Assembly (NCBI RefSeq): GCF_050436995.1
Contig: NC_134771.1
Span: 5,869,501 to 5,933,500 of the forward strand
Origin: Anticarsia gemmatalis
Taxonomy: Eukaryota > Arthropoda > Insecta > Lepidoptera > Erebidae
Direction of reading: 5' to 3'
DNA length: 64,000 nucleotides
Positions 32,580 to 44,494 of the stretch are shown one piece after another; position 1 is the first letter of the stretch, and each line of letters starts with the position of its first letter. The notes beneath the pieces were generated by a model, which searched no databases, was not told the origin of the DNA, and saw only the letters and a program-made list of their open reading frames with translations. The position numbers and the translations under genes were made by a program.

Positions 32580-32769
32580 TACATAAAATGAACTTTTCTA
32601 TAAGAAAAATTCAAATCAGTTTTGCTAGCAATTCAATCTCCGTGAAGATTTCCCTATAAATATTACATGAGAGATATTCGTATGAAAATATATCAATTTT
32701 TCTTTACATACTTTATGGGGTAAATGGGTGACAGTTTAGAGGGTAGTTTAGTATAAATACATGTATCAT

Positions 32770-32930
32770 ACATATGTAAAACGTCACGCCTGTTTTACCC
32801 GAAGATGTAGGCAGAGGGGTATGAAACACACCTACGTTTCGACATTTATAATGTTAGTCCTATGTAATAGGGAGCCTATAGCTACATATATTTACCGGGT
32901 AATTAACTAAACTCCAGGCTATTATTAAGA
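32770..32930. mobile_element. CATGTAATAGGGGG-type dispersed repeat
   Basis: ATAATGTTAGTCCTATGTAA, TAGGGAGCCTATAG and TTTACCGGGTAATT recur at 60836-60990 and 62815-62930. Class unknown. Confidence 0.5.
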
Positions 32931-32936
32931 AGTATT

Positions 32937-33125
32937 CAGTATAACCTTTCTTCCAACTATGTTGGAGTCGGCTCCCAATCTCACCGAATGCAGCTGAATA
33001 CCAGTATTTTACATGCAGCGACTGTCTACCTGACCTCCACAACACAGTTACCTGGGTTATAACACGTTACCCTTCTATAAGACGGGTTGTCAGACTTTAA
33101 AGCTTCTGACTACTGTTATCGGCAC
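32937..33125 (-). mobile_element. 3' part of 5S-headed SINE family
   Basis: CCTTTCTTCCAACTATGTTG, GAATGCAGCTGAATACCAG, CAACACAGTTACCTGGGTTA and GTCAGACTTTAAAGCTTCTG are complementary to 23575-23750. The 5S-like head is missing. Confidence 0.7.
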
Positions 33126-33239
33126 CCATCTTCTCTAAATCTTAAGTGAATTTACCTTGGTTATATCACGATCTAACGAATCTTAAATTCTTCTAATCTA
33201 AATAGATACATTTTTAATGTACATGATGATTATAACATT

Positions 33240-33372
33240 AAAATTCACTGGGCAATTGCGGGATGGAAAATTTGCTTACCTTCAAGAACCGTTCTAAAGA
33301 ACTCTCAGGTATACAAGGTTGCATCACGATGTTTTCCTTCACCGTTAGAACAAGTGATAATTGTTTCTTATA
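33240..33372 (-). mobile_element. tRNA-derived SINE body fragment
   Basis: CTTCAAGAACCGTTCTAAAG, AACTCTCAGGTATACAAGG and TTCACCGTTAGAACAAGTGA match the SINE at 12010-12342. Confidence 0.7.
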
Positions 33373-33393
33373 CACTATAAAATATGATGATTA

Positions 33394-33602
33394 CTAGAGG
33401 CCGCCCGCGACTTCGTCCGCGTGGAAACTCTTCCCGTGTAAATCCCGATCCCTCGATTAATGTAGCCTATGTGTTATTCTGGGTCTTCAGCTACATATAT
33501 AACAAATTTCATCGTAGTCGGTTCAGAAGTATTTGTGTGAATGAGTAACAAACATACATACATAAATTCTCACAAACTTTTGCATTTATAATATTAGTAT
33601 GA
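33394..33602 (-). mobile_element. Helitron-like element (GGCCTCTAG subfamily)
   Basis: Minus-strand start TCATACTAATATTATAAATG, end CGCGGGCGGCCTCTAG, with a CGCGGACGAAGTCGCG-type hairpin just before the end. The CTAG side has the expected A at 33393. Length 209 bp. Related to 55952-56145 and 63304-63529. Confidence 0.75.
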
Positions 33603-34312
33603 CGATTATATAATTGTTAATATATAATAGCATGTACAATAGGTCACGGGGTCATCGACCGATAGTGCGGGGTGTTCTAACGGATGCTGGATCGATAGGG
33701 GACGTCTGTGCGCCGCTAGTGATGGGACAAAGCTGTTGTCGATAAAATATTGTTTTATTATTTATGTTTAAAGTTGTGTGTTTAAATTGATAATAATATA
33801 AATATTTTTAATGGAGTGAAACATTGCTTTTATAACTAAGATCTGAGAACTATATTTGAAGGAATACATTTTCAAAGAAAATAAATACGGTATGAATGAA
33901 ATATAAATAGAAAGATTTAAGTTATTAGAATAGGATAACTTTTTAGGGTACCTGTGTGTCTTATAAATAAAAATTTGTCTGAAAATTAGACAAATTTACG
34001 TTAAAAAAACATAAAACCGTATTCTCACAATAAATAGACTTATTCATATTTTAGCATTATAACTATTATGAATAATTTTACCTTATTTTCGTCCCACTGC
34101 TGGACAAATGTATCCCAATCTGAAACAAAAAGTAACTTCTGAAAAACACCCGTTACATGAATTTAAACATTATATATACCTTTAAACAATACACAGTAAA
34201 AAACCTATGGGGTAAATCTTTGCCCAGCAATGGGACGGCAGAGACTAGTACTATAATATATGTACTTTCAGGCTACCCTTTCAGCATCAAGTCTTGCGTA
34301 TAATTCTAACAC
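33603..34312. other. AT-rich sequence with DRE-like block and SINE tails
   Basis: The DRE-like block is listed separately. SINE/LINE tail scraps occur at 34095-34120 (minus) and 34207-34240 (plus, TCTTTGCCCAGCAATGGGAC). No gene supported. Confidence 0.45.
33716..33744 (-). promoter_or_regulatory. DRE-like TATCGAC...GTCCCATCACTAG block
   Basis: Minus strand reads TATCGACAACAGCTTTGTCC then CATCACTAG. It shares the half-sites and order of 294-315 and 38200-38225. The flank 33640-33715 is GC-rich. Function inferred only. Confidence 0.35.
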
Positions 34313-34369
34313 ACGGTTAACTTAACGTTAGTTAGCTAATATACTACGGTTAACTTAACTCCAGTTAGC
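34313..34369. repeat. 33-bp tandem duplication
   Basis: ACGGTTAACTTAACGTTAGT (34313) and ACGGTTAACTTAACTCCAGT (34346), each followed by TAGC, are spaced 33 bp. Each unit contains GTTAAC palindromes. Confidence 0.75.
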
Positions 34370-35202
34370 CAGACTACCTTAGTTACCAAGGTATAGGTAC
34401 TAGTCAATAATCTGTCGATTATTTTCATGTGGTTTCTTAAAATGATGGGGTGTAAAGTATGGTTAAATGAAAATTGATTTAAACACGACTTGAGTTAGTT
34501 AATTTGACGGTAGTTTGTTTGTCTCAAGTTTATAGGAATGTACCTAGTGCTGTTTTAACATTTCCGATACATTTTTGACAAAATTTAAAAGTGACAAATA
34601 TATCTCAATGAAATTAATTTCCTCACAAGTAAAACTGGTGAACTCCAAAGCTATGTATGAAATGTGTATCAGTCGTTGAACGACTGCTAAGAATATCTGC
34701 CAACGAGCAATGTCTTACATACACCACTAATTTAATCTCTTTAATCTTAGTAGATTTTTGATAACCACAAATTATGCAAAAGTGAAAATCTAGAGATCCA
34801 AGAAATCTTCATCATAATCTGCAACCACTACTTTATACATAACCAAAATATAATTTCTCCAAAAATAATTAACTCAACCCCTAAGACGGTCATTACCCTG
34901 TCTGTCAGTAATCAGATCACAGGTGCTGTTAATTTTCAACCTATTACACTAGTCGATGAAGGCGTTAGACTAGTTCGTGGTCGAATGCTCTTGATGGACA
35001 AAATTTAACTTTACTTTGAGATTGTGATTAACACCTGAGACTTGCATGGTAGGATGCAATTTTATGGCTAAAAGAGGTATCTTCAACCATATTGGTAACA
35101 GTTTTGGTTCTGTACAGACTATTTTTTAAAGTTTTGAAATTTTCGTATCCTTCATACATCGTCAGAGTTTGAAGATATATTTTCAATCAGATTTTTTCTT
35201 AA
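34370..35202. other. AT-rich sequence, nothing recognised
   Basis: No supported gene or repeat before the Penelope-like element begins. Confidence 0.45.
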
Positions 35203-36420
35203 TGTATAATAGAATACGGGAATTAACGCGAACACGCATTTTACCTTAAAATGCCTAACGTTTCGGCGCAGGTTGCACTCGCCGTGGTCCCAGGCAGACT
35301 GGAGCAGCGATGACAGGACTTCGTGTATATGAGGCGGACGAATGTCCATCCACCCTCATATTTTGATTTTTCCAACCGCCAACACACACTACACTAACCG
35401 TGTCCCTATTCTGTGAGCTAACCGATTGCGAAACATAGCGAGGTTTTGTAACAGTAATCACTGGATTCCACGTCGCGGATAATTTGAAGCCGTCTTCCCG
35501 ATTGAAATTTGGATGTTTCTTGATTTCGATCGCTTCACGAACAATCCTCGAGTAGAAATGTCGTTCAGTGGAGAGGACTTGAGGGCGATGGAATTCAATC
35601 CAGTGATTAGTTCCTGCTTCGAGTAGATGTTCCGCAATGGCTGACTTGCTGATTTGACGGTTCTTAACAGCGGCGATATGTTCCTTGACCCTTTCAGCTA
35701 TCGACCGCTTAGTCTGGCCTATGTAGGAACTACCGCAGCTGCAGTTGATCTTGTAGACACCTGGTGTTTGAAACGGTAGTACATCCTTCGGTGTGCCCAC
35801 CATGCTGCTGACTTTTGCCCCCGGCGTGAACACTGTGCTGATGCTGTATTGTTTCAATACATTCCCGATCTTATCAGTCACTCCTCTGACGTAGGGCAAG
35901 TAGGCGGGCTGTCTGTTGACCTCCGGATGTTTACTCCGTTTCGTGATCCTGTTCCTTCGTCGACTTACGTGGTATCCGTTCATTCGTAGTACCTCCTGAA
36001 CATGTTCCAGCTCCTTCCCAACATGTTCAGGGTCACAGAGGTCATGAGCTCTGTTCTTCAGTGACGTCATAACGGACTGCAAGTGACGGGGATGGTGATG
36101 TGATGTAGCGTGCAGGTATCTATCTGTGTGTGTCGGTTTCCGGTAAACACAGTGTGATAAGGATCCGTCGGGTTTCGCGGCAACCCTCACATCTAGGAAT
36201 GACAACGACCTGTCCGTCTCCATTTCGTAGGTGAACCTCATCTTAGGGTGAATGGAGTTTAGGTGTTCTAGATATTGATCTACTTCCTGTTGACCTCCTT
36301 GGATAATGCAGAAGATGTCGTCCACATATCTTTTCCAAAGCCGTATGGTTTTTGGTCCGAGTGCCAATGCTTTCTCCTCAAAGTGCTCCATCCAGAGATT
36401 AGCCAGTGTTTTTCTTGGTC
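35203..36420 (-). mobile_element. 5'-truncated Penelope-like retroelement (RT + GIY-YIG)
   Basis: A 378-codon frame on the minus strand (35255-36391) covers the last part of the reverse transcriptase and the endonuclease. Motif C is RYVDD (residues 21-25), followed by TYEMETDRSLSFLDV (54-68) and CVYRKPTHTDRYLH (81-94). The GIY-YIG domain is GVYKI (211-215), a CSC pair (218-220) and SYIG (222-225), with Arg 234 and His 238 in the following helix. In-frame sequence upstream of the ATG (TLANLWM) is the end of the preceding RT motif, and a stop lies further upstream, so the ATG is not the real start. RT motifs A and most of B are missing. Family: Penelope-like, EN-positive. The frame is intact, so the copy is fairly young, but it is incomplete and cannot be active alone. 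Confidence 0.9.
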
Positions 36421-38199
36421 TAAGTCATATTAAAGTTAGTAGTATGAAAGTGTGTAAACCTTGCTTTGCGGCTACCAAGCCGTTGCTGTCATTCTGAATC
36501 TAAATACCAGTTCTACATTTATTGTCACAAAATCTATTGTAAATAAGAATAACGTTTAATCATAAATGCCCTCTGGTTAAATACTACACCGATTTGACTG
36601 AAAATGGTACATATTGGTAGGTCAAAATTTAAAAGCTTTTGCTCTCAAAAAACAACACTCCATATACTAATGTTACAAATGTATTTCTTTGCCCATCATT
36701 CACATGAAAACGGCAAAACCGATTCGAATAAAACTCAGACAGCTATATTAAATCCAGGGGAGGGACACGGGCTACATTTTCACTCGCACATTTTTAAGCT
36801 AGTTTCGCAATAAAATTGAATAAAACTGTTACAGAACGGGACGTAAATATAAACCGACATGGCGAAAGGGTTTCTAACTCGATTTGTCTCTCCCCTGCCG
36901 TCAATTAACTAAGTGACAATTGATTTCAAGGCAGATAGTGAATTTTATCATCACTTCCTTGCTTTTGTGTTATGATTTTAATTATATTTAAATGACTTAT
37001 TTTAATAATTGAGTTAAGTAACCTTTTAAGAAGATGTTTTATAGATGGGTGGCCGTTTAGAGATTATAAAACGTTTTTTAGAATTGCCAAACGAATCTTA
37101 AATGCGATGAATTATAAAGGTTACTATACCTTATTTTTTAACTTTTGTTTTTCGTTTGTACCTAAGACTAAATAACTGGTTAGTTAAAAAGACAGTCGGT
37201 TAATTTTGTTATGCTGCTTCATACATTTACGTATCAGTTTAGTTACTAAATACTAGAAAAACAATCTTGTCTCTATAGTGAAAATGATGTATAAGGAAAT
37301 CGAATACTGTTTTAAAGATCGACGATTTCACTTGCACGTCTTTGAATCGCACTTATCAGATTATAATACAATATAGTATTAGTCTATAATTTCCTATTAC
37401 ATTTCCTTGACTAAAAATAAATACAAAAATAGATCAAAAAGAAACACTTTACATAACATTTATAAATAAACATAGACAACTTAATTTAAAAGAAAATTAA
37501 AAATAGATCAAAGCCCTAGAAAACTTGACTGCAGAAAGAAATGCAAAAATCTATAAATATTTTTCTTAGAAATAGACTAGATTTACTTTTAATAAACTAG
37601 GTTTGCAATACTCGGAAACAGTAACCCACGCTTATAAAGGAGTTAACGGAAAGCAAATTAAGCTTTATTTTTAAACTATATTATAAACATTTAAATATAG
37701 TTTTTGCTCCTGGAATATAAAAATCATGGTATCTTTTCATTGATCTTATGTAAGTCAGTTACAAGGCGATTGATACAATAAATATTTATCAGGGATCTTT
37801 TGGGATTTTTCGTATCGTTTTGCAATGCAAAAGTTTAATAAAAATAGTCATCATCATCGACAATTATTATCTATCATAATCAGTTTCTTAGGTACAAATT
37901 ATCTTTCAAAATGTGTAAAAGCATAATTTTGTCAGTGACAATTTAAGTATCTGCATTGACACCCAGTAGATCATATCAGTTAAAGCGTTAACTATGTAGA
38001 CCACTCTCACACTCTAGGATTACACTAATACATAATTAAAAAAGGAAGGAATTAATGAAAATATTTTTTCATACTTTGACCATTTCGTTCCGGGACTTCT
38101 CACTTGCTTCAATAGGTTTCTAAATTTACTACTTAAAAAAACCGCAATTAAAAAAATCATAACTTGTACTAAAATAAATCACATATATTAATCGTAAAC
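36421..38199. other. repeat-poor AT-rich sequence, no supported gene
   Basis: Short frames near 36604-36813 show no motif. Around 36840-36920 the sequence is somewhat GC-richer without further signs of function. Nothing else recognised. Confidence 0.45.
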
Positions 38200-38294
38200 T
38201 ATCGATAAACACGTCCCATCACTAGTCCATCTCCCCTTCATATAACATGCACATTCCACCACGCACACGTGCACAATGCGCGCTTGTGTGCGTG
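38200..38294 (+). promoter_or_regulatory. DRE-like block plus E-box hairpin
   Basis: TATCGATAAACACGTCCCAT-CACTAG (38200-38225) is followed by CACGCACAC (38260-38268) and its exact reverse complement GTGTGCGTG (38286-38294). CACGTG (38266-38271) and GCGCGC lie between the arms. The combination looks like a promoter or enhancer; no transcript start is visible. Confidence 0.35.
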
Positions 38295-38399
38295 CTAGAG
38301 AGGGGACTCGCTTCTAATTTATGTTACCTTACTATGATCGGATGTACACAAAATGGAGAATTGCGGTGTAATTTCTAAGCTTGTGAGGTACATAATATA

Positions 38400-38566
38400 T
38401 AAAACATTTCCATTACTGACTGACTGATTGATGGACAACGCACAGGCGAAACTACTGAACGTAGAAACTTAAAATTTGGTATGAAGATTTCTTAGGAAGT
38501 GAAGAGAAGCACCAAAAGAGGATTTTTGGAAATTCCACGCAGTCAAAGTCGCGGCTGGAAGGCTAG
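38400..38566 (+). mobile_element. Helitron-like element, diverged
   Basis: Ends GGCTGGAAGGCTAG|T at 38566, with CGAAACTACTGAACGTAGAA and AAAATTTGGTATGAAGA inside, as in other Helitron-like copies here. The 5' end is unclear. Confidence 0.5.
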
Positions 38567-39459
38567 TTTATTAATAAAATTGGTTCTTCTCGCCACTTTG
38601 TCTATGTAAAAAGATTTGGAGTAAAAAGTATCCTAACTGTCTTACTAATAAACATCGATACAGCATCTTAATTTAGAAATACGCAAAATTATTAATTATA
38701 ATCTTAATAAATCGTGCACTTTAATCGTTAAGGGTCTTTACTAAGTTGTCAGACTACAAGCTTTAAAAAATAAGAATTAAGTTGTTGTCATTTAAGAAAA
38801 GCAGTCAAAGGACTTTAGGTTTAAACAACTTTGACACTTTAAAGAAATATTCCTTTTCACATCTCCAAATTACTGTTAAAAATTCCCGCGCAAACGGCGC
38901 CATCTTTGAAAAGGCAAAGACATTTCACAGTGAGCCTTTGCGAGAATTTCACACAATAAAAACTCGAGATAGAGGTGTACAAATTACATTTTTTTACAAA
39001 GAAAAAAGAACCGTAGGGTGGGGACAATGAATGGCGCAATCGATAAAGAATTTTGAAAAAGATAATAATATACATTATTAAAACGCGGGTTTATTCTGTC
39101 CATTTTTTGAATGAACATGTTTTTTAATCTTCGCTATTGGATTGATATCCTTGATGAGAATTTAATGATCGTGGTTCATATTGAAAATGTGTTTAAATGT
39201 TTATACTTATCTTAAAAGGACGTTTGTGTGTGAAATAATTGTCCGTAATACTTTTTACGAACATTTGTTTCGTATTTCTTGTCCGTTATTTTGTTCAGAT
39301 AACAAGATTTTTCCAGTTTACAAAGTATGTATTTGTTAATCTAGGTTTAAAACTACAACTATGACACATTTTCGCAAATTCCATTGAGTAGTTTTTGCTT
39401 GAGAGAGTTGCTAACGTAAGTACATATTATTATATCCTCCCGAATTTTCGTCTTATTCT
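38567..39459. other. AT-rich sequence, nothing recognised
   Basis: Contains CCCGCGCAAACGGCGCCATC (38885-38904), a GC-rich patch. Overlapping small frames on both strands cancel each other as evidence. Confidence 0.4.
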
Positions 39460-39612
39460 AACACTAGCTTTTTTTACTCGGGATTAGGTTCGCATGGTGA
39501 GCATTTTCAGGTTACAAAGGTGTGTTATGTGTTAAATCATGTTCTAAACTGTATCTGTGCCAAATTTCATGAAAATCTATTAAACAATTTTTGCTTAAAT
39601 TAGTATCAAACA
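39460..39612 (-). mobile_element. decayed Helitron-like fragment
   Basis: A|CTAGCTTTTTTTACTCGG at the left edge, then GTGCCAAATTTCATGAAAAT and TTAAACAATTTTTGCTTAAA as in the other copies. The TC end is lost. Confidence 0.5.
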
Positions 39613-41934
39613 TCGTCATGAAATATCTCAATTATATTATTAGGAAAAAAAAACTATTTTCACTAAACCTTCGTTTTGAACCTGCATTTCTGAATATGTA
39701 TCGATTAATTTATCAAATGGAATTTTAACAGTAATTTTCATACTTTATCTATTTAATAAACTATTCGATACTTATCTCTAATCCAAGAAACTTACCCTAC
39801 GTCTTAAAAAGCGAGTAAAGCCAAATAATAGCTATATAGTCATGGGAATTGACATTAAGTATGATATTTAAATGTCATAGTTTAACAATGACGTTACAAC
39901 GTGGCTGCCATTTTGAAAATGTCAGCGGCCAGATTTGTTTTGGGGTTGTTAGTTGCAATTATGAAAATACACTATACTCGGGGTATTACAAACGTGCGAA
40001 TTACGTAATGTGTTTGATCTCTCACTAGTGCAAATTTTCACATAGTTAAGGACATCTATGTTCTTTTGATGATGTATAACTTTTGTCACATTTTTGGAGA
40101 AAAAAACTGTTGTTTTTTTGTGAATTTGATGTATTTTTAAAAGCTGTAGTTTTGATTGACATAAGTGTGGTATAATTTATAAGTAGAGAAATTCTATGTG
40201 GACAAAGTCGGGGGAACCACCATAATATTATCTAAAATGTAGAGTGACTAGTCTGTTGAACCTATTTTTAAATTTTTGCAATAAAGTAAAGAAAAAAATT
40301 TTTGAATGTGAATTGTTTTATACAAAAAATATTCTTTTTTTTTCAGAAAAAAGTACATAAAGCAATTTTCTATGTAAGAAGTTGCTTAAAAATTATCAAA
40401 TATATAAAATATCCATTTTTCAAAGTTATGCAACGTGAAATATGACATAGGTAGGTACTTAATTTTCTCGCTGAGCTTTCAAAGATAACGTAAAGACGCT
40501 TTGAGCACATTCCTTATTCTCTAAAATAACAATTTATAGCAAAATACACGGCAACATACTCTCAAACACGCGAAAATAAAGTTCCAGAATTGCTTAACCG
40601 AATTCCATAAAATTTGTTCCCCGCGTTCTCTATTAGGAATGAATTGATAAATGCAAAATGCAATAGTTAAAATATCATCCAAATGCACTAAATTGTCGTC
40701 CCAAATTCCAATTAGACTACAAAACCAATAACCGAGCTACAAATTCGCGAAATCTAATTCACCGAATACCGAACAAGCTAAACAATTTTTCCGAACTATA
40801 AATCAACACGACATTCTTCCAAAGCTATCCGGGCTATTCGACGGTAGATGGCGCTGAACACAAATTCTGCAAACTATCCGATCGCATAGTTGCGCCGTTT
40901 TGGCTAAAACTTTGAATTTATGCGATATTATAATAGTTATAGACATTTCAGTCTGTCTAACTTCTAAGTTGGCTGCCGTAGATTAAAGTTTGGGGAATAA
41001 TGCGCTTTCTCCCTCTAATTCTCATTGTTTAAAAGCTTGTGGTGGTTGTTGATAGCAAAAATCGGATTGCGGTTTCGTTTGAGGTTAGTTTTGTTTATGG
41101 TTTAGAGTGGGGATTATTTTGATGTTAGTTCCGTAATACGGTTTAACGTTTTCGGGTTAATTTCATGTGATTGACTTGTTTTGTTTTAATACCGTGGTTT
41201 TAGTTGTGATGTAGATTTTTGAATAGTGACTTAAAGCTTTGTGTCAAAAATTGGACATACATACATTTATTTATTTTAAAGCGTATAGTCGTGTATAGAG
41301 AATATTCAACTTTCATTTGACTGTATCATTAAAACATTCCAAAAAATATGGGAATTTGTTGAATGAAATATATTCAGATTTATATACTTGTCCCAAATCA
41401 AACAAAATGTTAAAAAAACTGAAATATTTTGTATTAGTTTTCTGAAATAGCCGCACGTCTGCCATTTTCTAAAAATATGGATTAAAAAACCACTGAGTAA
41501 TGACCTAAATATAGTAACCAAGTCAATTTGTGACTTAGTTCTCAGTCTGTTATCTGACTTTTCGTAAAACTTTGTTTTATCAACATACGAAATACGTTTT
41601 TAAAGAGTAAACTACATAGTGGAATCCAATAGTGGGACAGTAACTAATGCTAAAACCCTTTCAAAATTTGCATGAATTCAGCAAATATCGTCCAATTTCG
41701 CGGTTATATCAAATACTAATCGAGGAACAATTGATTCCGGTAAATAATTAAATTATCGGCCACTAAATCAAGGGCTCTTGGGGCCGAGTTCGAAGTAGCT
41801 GTCTGTAATAATTGAATGATGTATTTAGTTACATTTTAAACTATTATTCAAGGTTTTGAGGTTTTAGTTAATTTAAATTGGTATTAGTGTGTATGAAAAA
41901 TGGATGGTTGATGTTGAATAAAATGCATTTAAAG
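39613..41934. other. AT-rich sequence, no supported gene
   Basis: At 39900-39990 GGCTGCCATTTTGAAAATGT precedes a 29-codon frame beginning MSAARFVLGLLVAIMK, signal-peptide-like but isolated. At 40845-40870 CGGTAGATGGCGCTGAACAC resembles common lepidopteran repeat scraps. Nothing firm. Confidence 0.4.
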
Positions 41935-42005
41935 TATGTATGACATGATGTTTAGATATCAATAAAGCAAGGGAAGTTTGGAAAGATCGTACCAAGTACG
42001 TGCTT
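41935..42005 (+). mobile_element. RTE-like LINE 3' end fragment
   Basis: GTATGACATGATG and AAAGCAAGGGAAGTTTGGAA, then GATCGTACCAAG. Confidence 0.5.
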
Positions 42006-43519
42006 AAGTAATTTAAATCGAAGTAAGGAATCTTATTTTTATTATATGTCTATCTCGAAACTTCATGAAAATAATACGAGTAAGCGATTTGAGTAATCCA
42101 TTTCAGTAATTATTGTCAACTATCTTACTTCTTACCGTTATTAATAATGCGTAAGTTTGTATGTGAAGAAATTTGGTACATTGGTTGCCAGCAACTCGTC
42201 CAGTGGGTTCAAAAAACGTACTAAGTAGGTTTGTTGGTAGCGAAAGTGTTAATCAGGTTACAACCTGGTTATGGATGATTATTATTATAGAATCAGATGA
42301 TGATTATAACATAGGATATGGAATATGTAAAATTACTGCGAAAAATATTTTCATGCGGACAAAATCGCATACACAAACTAGTTGTAGATCAGAAGACATT
42401 CTTAAAAGTAATTTGACTTTGTATTACAATATCAAATATTACAGTAAAATCGAAAACTTCAAAGATGTTTATTAAAAAAATCTCATCTTCATAGAAAATA
42501 AAATTCTAATCAAAAAACTAGACTACGCAAATAAACCAAGATACAGCCAAACATTTACACTTTAAATCGATTTATTAAACATCTTAGATTCGCTACCAAA
42601 CTCCTTAGAGGCCGATTGTGGCTGTATAATGACGTTTACCCATCAAATGTCAGATTTGGCGCGCAAACCAATATGAACCGTCAATCTTTTGAGGTTATCT
42701 GCCGAGCAATCAAAATGGCGTCTTAATTTGCTAAAATATGGACCTGCTTTTTTAGATTGTAGAGTGGGAATATGTATTTTATTTATTTATTTATTTCAAA
42801 CTTTATATACAGGGCTGTATAAAGGCGGACTTAATGCCATTGTATGGGAGTATTAGAAATATTGTAAGATTGGTTAGATTTTGAAAGATTTGCATGATAT
42901 TTTCCTGTAAGATTCAGTAATTTTTACTTTGATTGTCTTACAAGTTTATGTAATTTCACTTACAAAAAATATTATATTTGACACAAAAATACATACTCAG
43001 ATTTTATGTCAAATATCATATTTTTAACCGGGACTACTCATTTTTGCTAGTTTTATATTAATATTTGAAACAAATTAACAGTCTATTTAGTAAAAATGCA
43101 ATGCATTTTCATGTCCTCCAGTAGTAACGAAAGTATTATAGAATTTTGTTATTCCATGTCGAATATGTACGCAATACTAAACAGATTTTCAATAATATTA
43201 CTATTTCAAATGAAAACCACAATCAAATTAGCATACCAAACTGTGGTTACCTATTTTCTATTACTGCAAAATACCTATTTGATTTCAAAATCATCCATGC
43301 AAATTCTAAGCAAAATACTACAGCATTTTAAAAACCTACGCCATCTATTATCGAGTAGCGGAAACATTTCATACATTCTCAACAATAGCCTATCTACTTA
43401 CACTCGAGTTAGCACGGCTAAAGATTAAAAGAAAACACGCTTTTATATTCACGACTCACTGAATACGCTTGCCTATTTTAAAATCTAGAAAAGATAGAAA
43501 TAAAATGAAAATAAAGTAC
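42006..43519. other. AT-rich sequence, no supported gene
   Basis: Contains an E2F-like site (42655-42667), a TTTA run (42779-42795) and a repeat scrap CGCCATCTATTATCGAGTAG (43340-43359). The 110-codon frame at 43096-43428 ends inside that scrap and shows no motif. Confidence 0.4.
42655..42667. promoter_or_regulatory. E2F-like TTTGGCGCGCAAA site
   Basis: The same 13-mer as 13655-13667, here 50 bases upstream of AATCAAAATGGCGTC. Flanking sequences of the two loci do not align, which argues against a shared repeat. Confidence 0.3.
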
Positions 43520-43524
43520 AAAAA
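43520..43524 (-). terminator. RNA polymerase III terminator of tRNA-Ala
   Basis: Five T residues on the minus strand, five bases after the tRNA discriminator base, in the usual place for a pol III stop. Confidence 0.85.
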
Positions 43525-43529
43525 GAGAT

Positions 43530-43602
43530 TGGAGGCGCCGGGTATCGATCCCGGTACCTCTCGCATGCTAAGCGAGCGCTCTACCATCTGAGCTACGCCC
43601 CC
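43530..43602 (-). tRNA. tRNA-Ala (anticodon AGC)
   Basis: 73 nt on the minus strand with no intron. It decodes alanine GCU codons (GCC too when A34 becomes inosine). The acceptor stem GGGGGCG/CGCCTCC contains the G3:U70 pair that AlaRS recognises, followed by discriminator A (43530). The anticodon arm reads CTCGCTTAGCATGCGAG with AGC. The A box is TAGCTCAGATGG. The T arm reads CCGGGATCGATACCCGG, with A in place of the usual T54, as I recall for other insect alanine tRNAs. CCA is not encoded, as in eukaryotes. All stems pair, and a T-run terminator follows, so it should be functional. It stands alone, with no other tRNA in the window. Confidence 0.97.
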
Positions 43603-44314
43603 TGATAAATAGGCAAGCCAAATACGTAATCATTATCGTAGGCTTACAACATCACATATATACTGACATGTGATTGGTTGAAAATACCAGTTTAAGGTTG
43701 ACACTCTGATTTAAACAATCTTAGAGTATGGGTCTTTATATTTTGGACTTACTAACAAGTTTTTTGTTACGAAATGTACCTTAAATTAACTTTTTACTTA
43801 TGTAACATTAGTATTACTATCTCTATTTCACTCAAATTTTAATTTATTTAGTTAATACTATTATTTGTATAAGAAAAGTGCTAAAACTTAATAAGAGTTA
43901 GTAGTACTCAAAAATATTGTAAAATTACCACGAATTTTACCACTCAATAGAAATCAATTTCCGAACTAATTAAAAGCATTTTTAAATGAACTTTCGAAGC
44001 AAAAAACATCACAAAATACCTTCCCTTATAAAATGGTCGCGTTAAAGTTGGAAAAGTTTTCAAAATTCTAATATTTCAATCACTTCAGGTAACACAAAAC
44101 TACCAATTACAGCCGAGAGAGGGCGTTGTACAGAGAACTCCTTGAAAAGTCGAGTTATTAATTAAAGTTTGACAAAATGCCCGTAATTGGTGACTGAATT
44201 ACAAAAAAGGGGTACAATAAATACTTTTGCACAGCCCTGGCAGTTACAAAAACCGGTTCGAACCGGATTAGGGTTGGTGATTTTTTCTCCGTTCGAATTT
44301 TTTAAAGTTGAACT
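43603..44314. other. AT-rich sequence, nothing recognised
   Basis: Includes the upstream flank of the tRNA. No TATA-like element was singled out, and no gene is seen. Confidence 0.45.
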
Positions 44315-44494
44315 TTTAGTCAGATGCTTGAAAGTCTGACAACCAGTCTTACCGAGGGGTACCGTGTTATAACCCAGGTAACTGGGTTGTGAAGGTCCGA
44401 TAGGCAGTCGATGCATATAGAATACTGGTATTCGGCTACATCCCGTGAGACTGGAAGCCGACTCCTACATAGTTGGATAAAAGGCTAGACTGAT
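44315..44494 (+). mobile_element. 3' part of 5S-headed SINE family
   Basis: GCTTGAAAGTCTGACAACCA, TAACCCAGGTAACTGGGTTG, TACTGGTATTCGGCTACATC and AAAGGCTAGACTGATGA. The 5S-like head is missing. The 84-codon minus frame is a shadow. Confidence 0.7.

Noticed and set aside
39945..40010. Small secreted peptide (frame starting MSAARFVLGLLVAIMK near 39919)
   Set aside because: The 29-codon frame is isolated, with no promoter, splice site or cleavage and mature region; too short to support.
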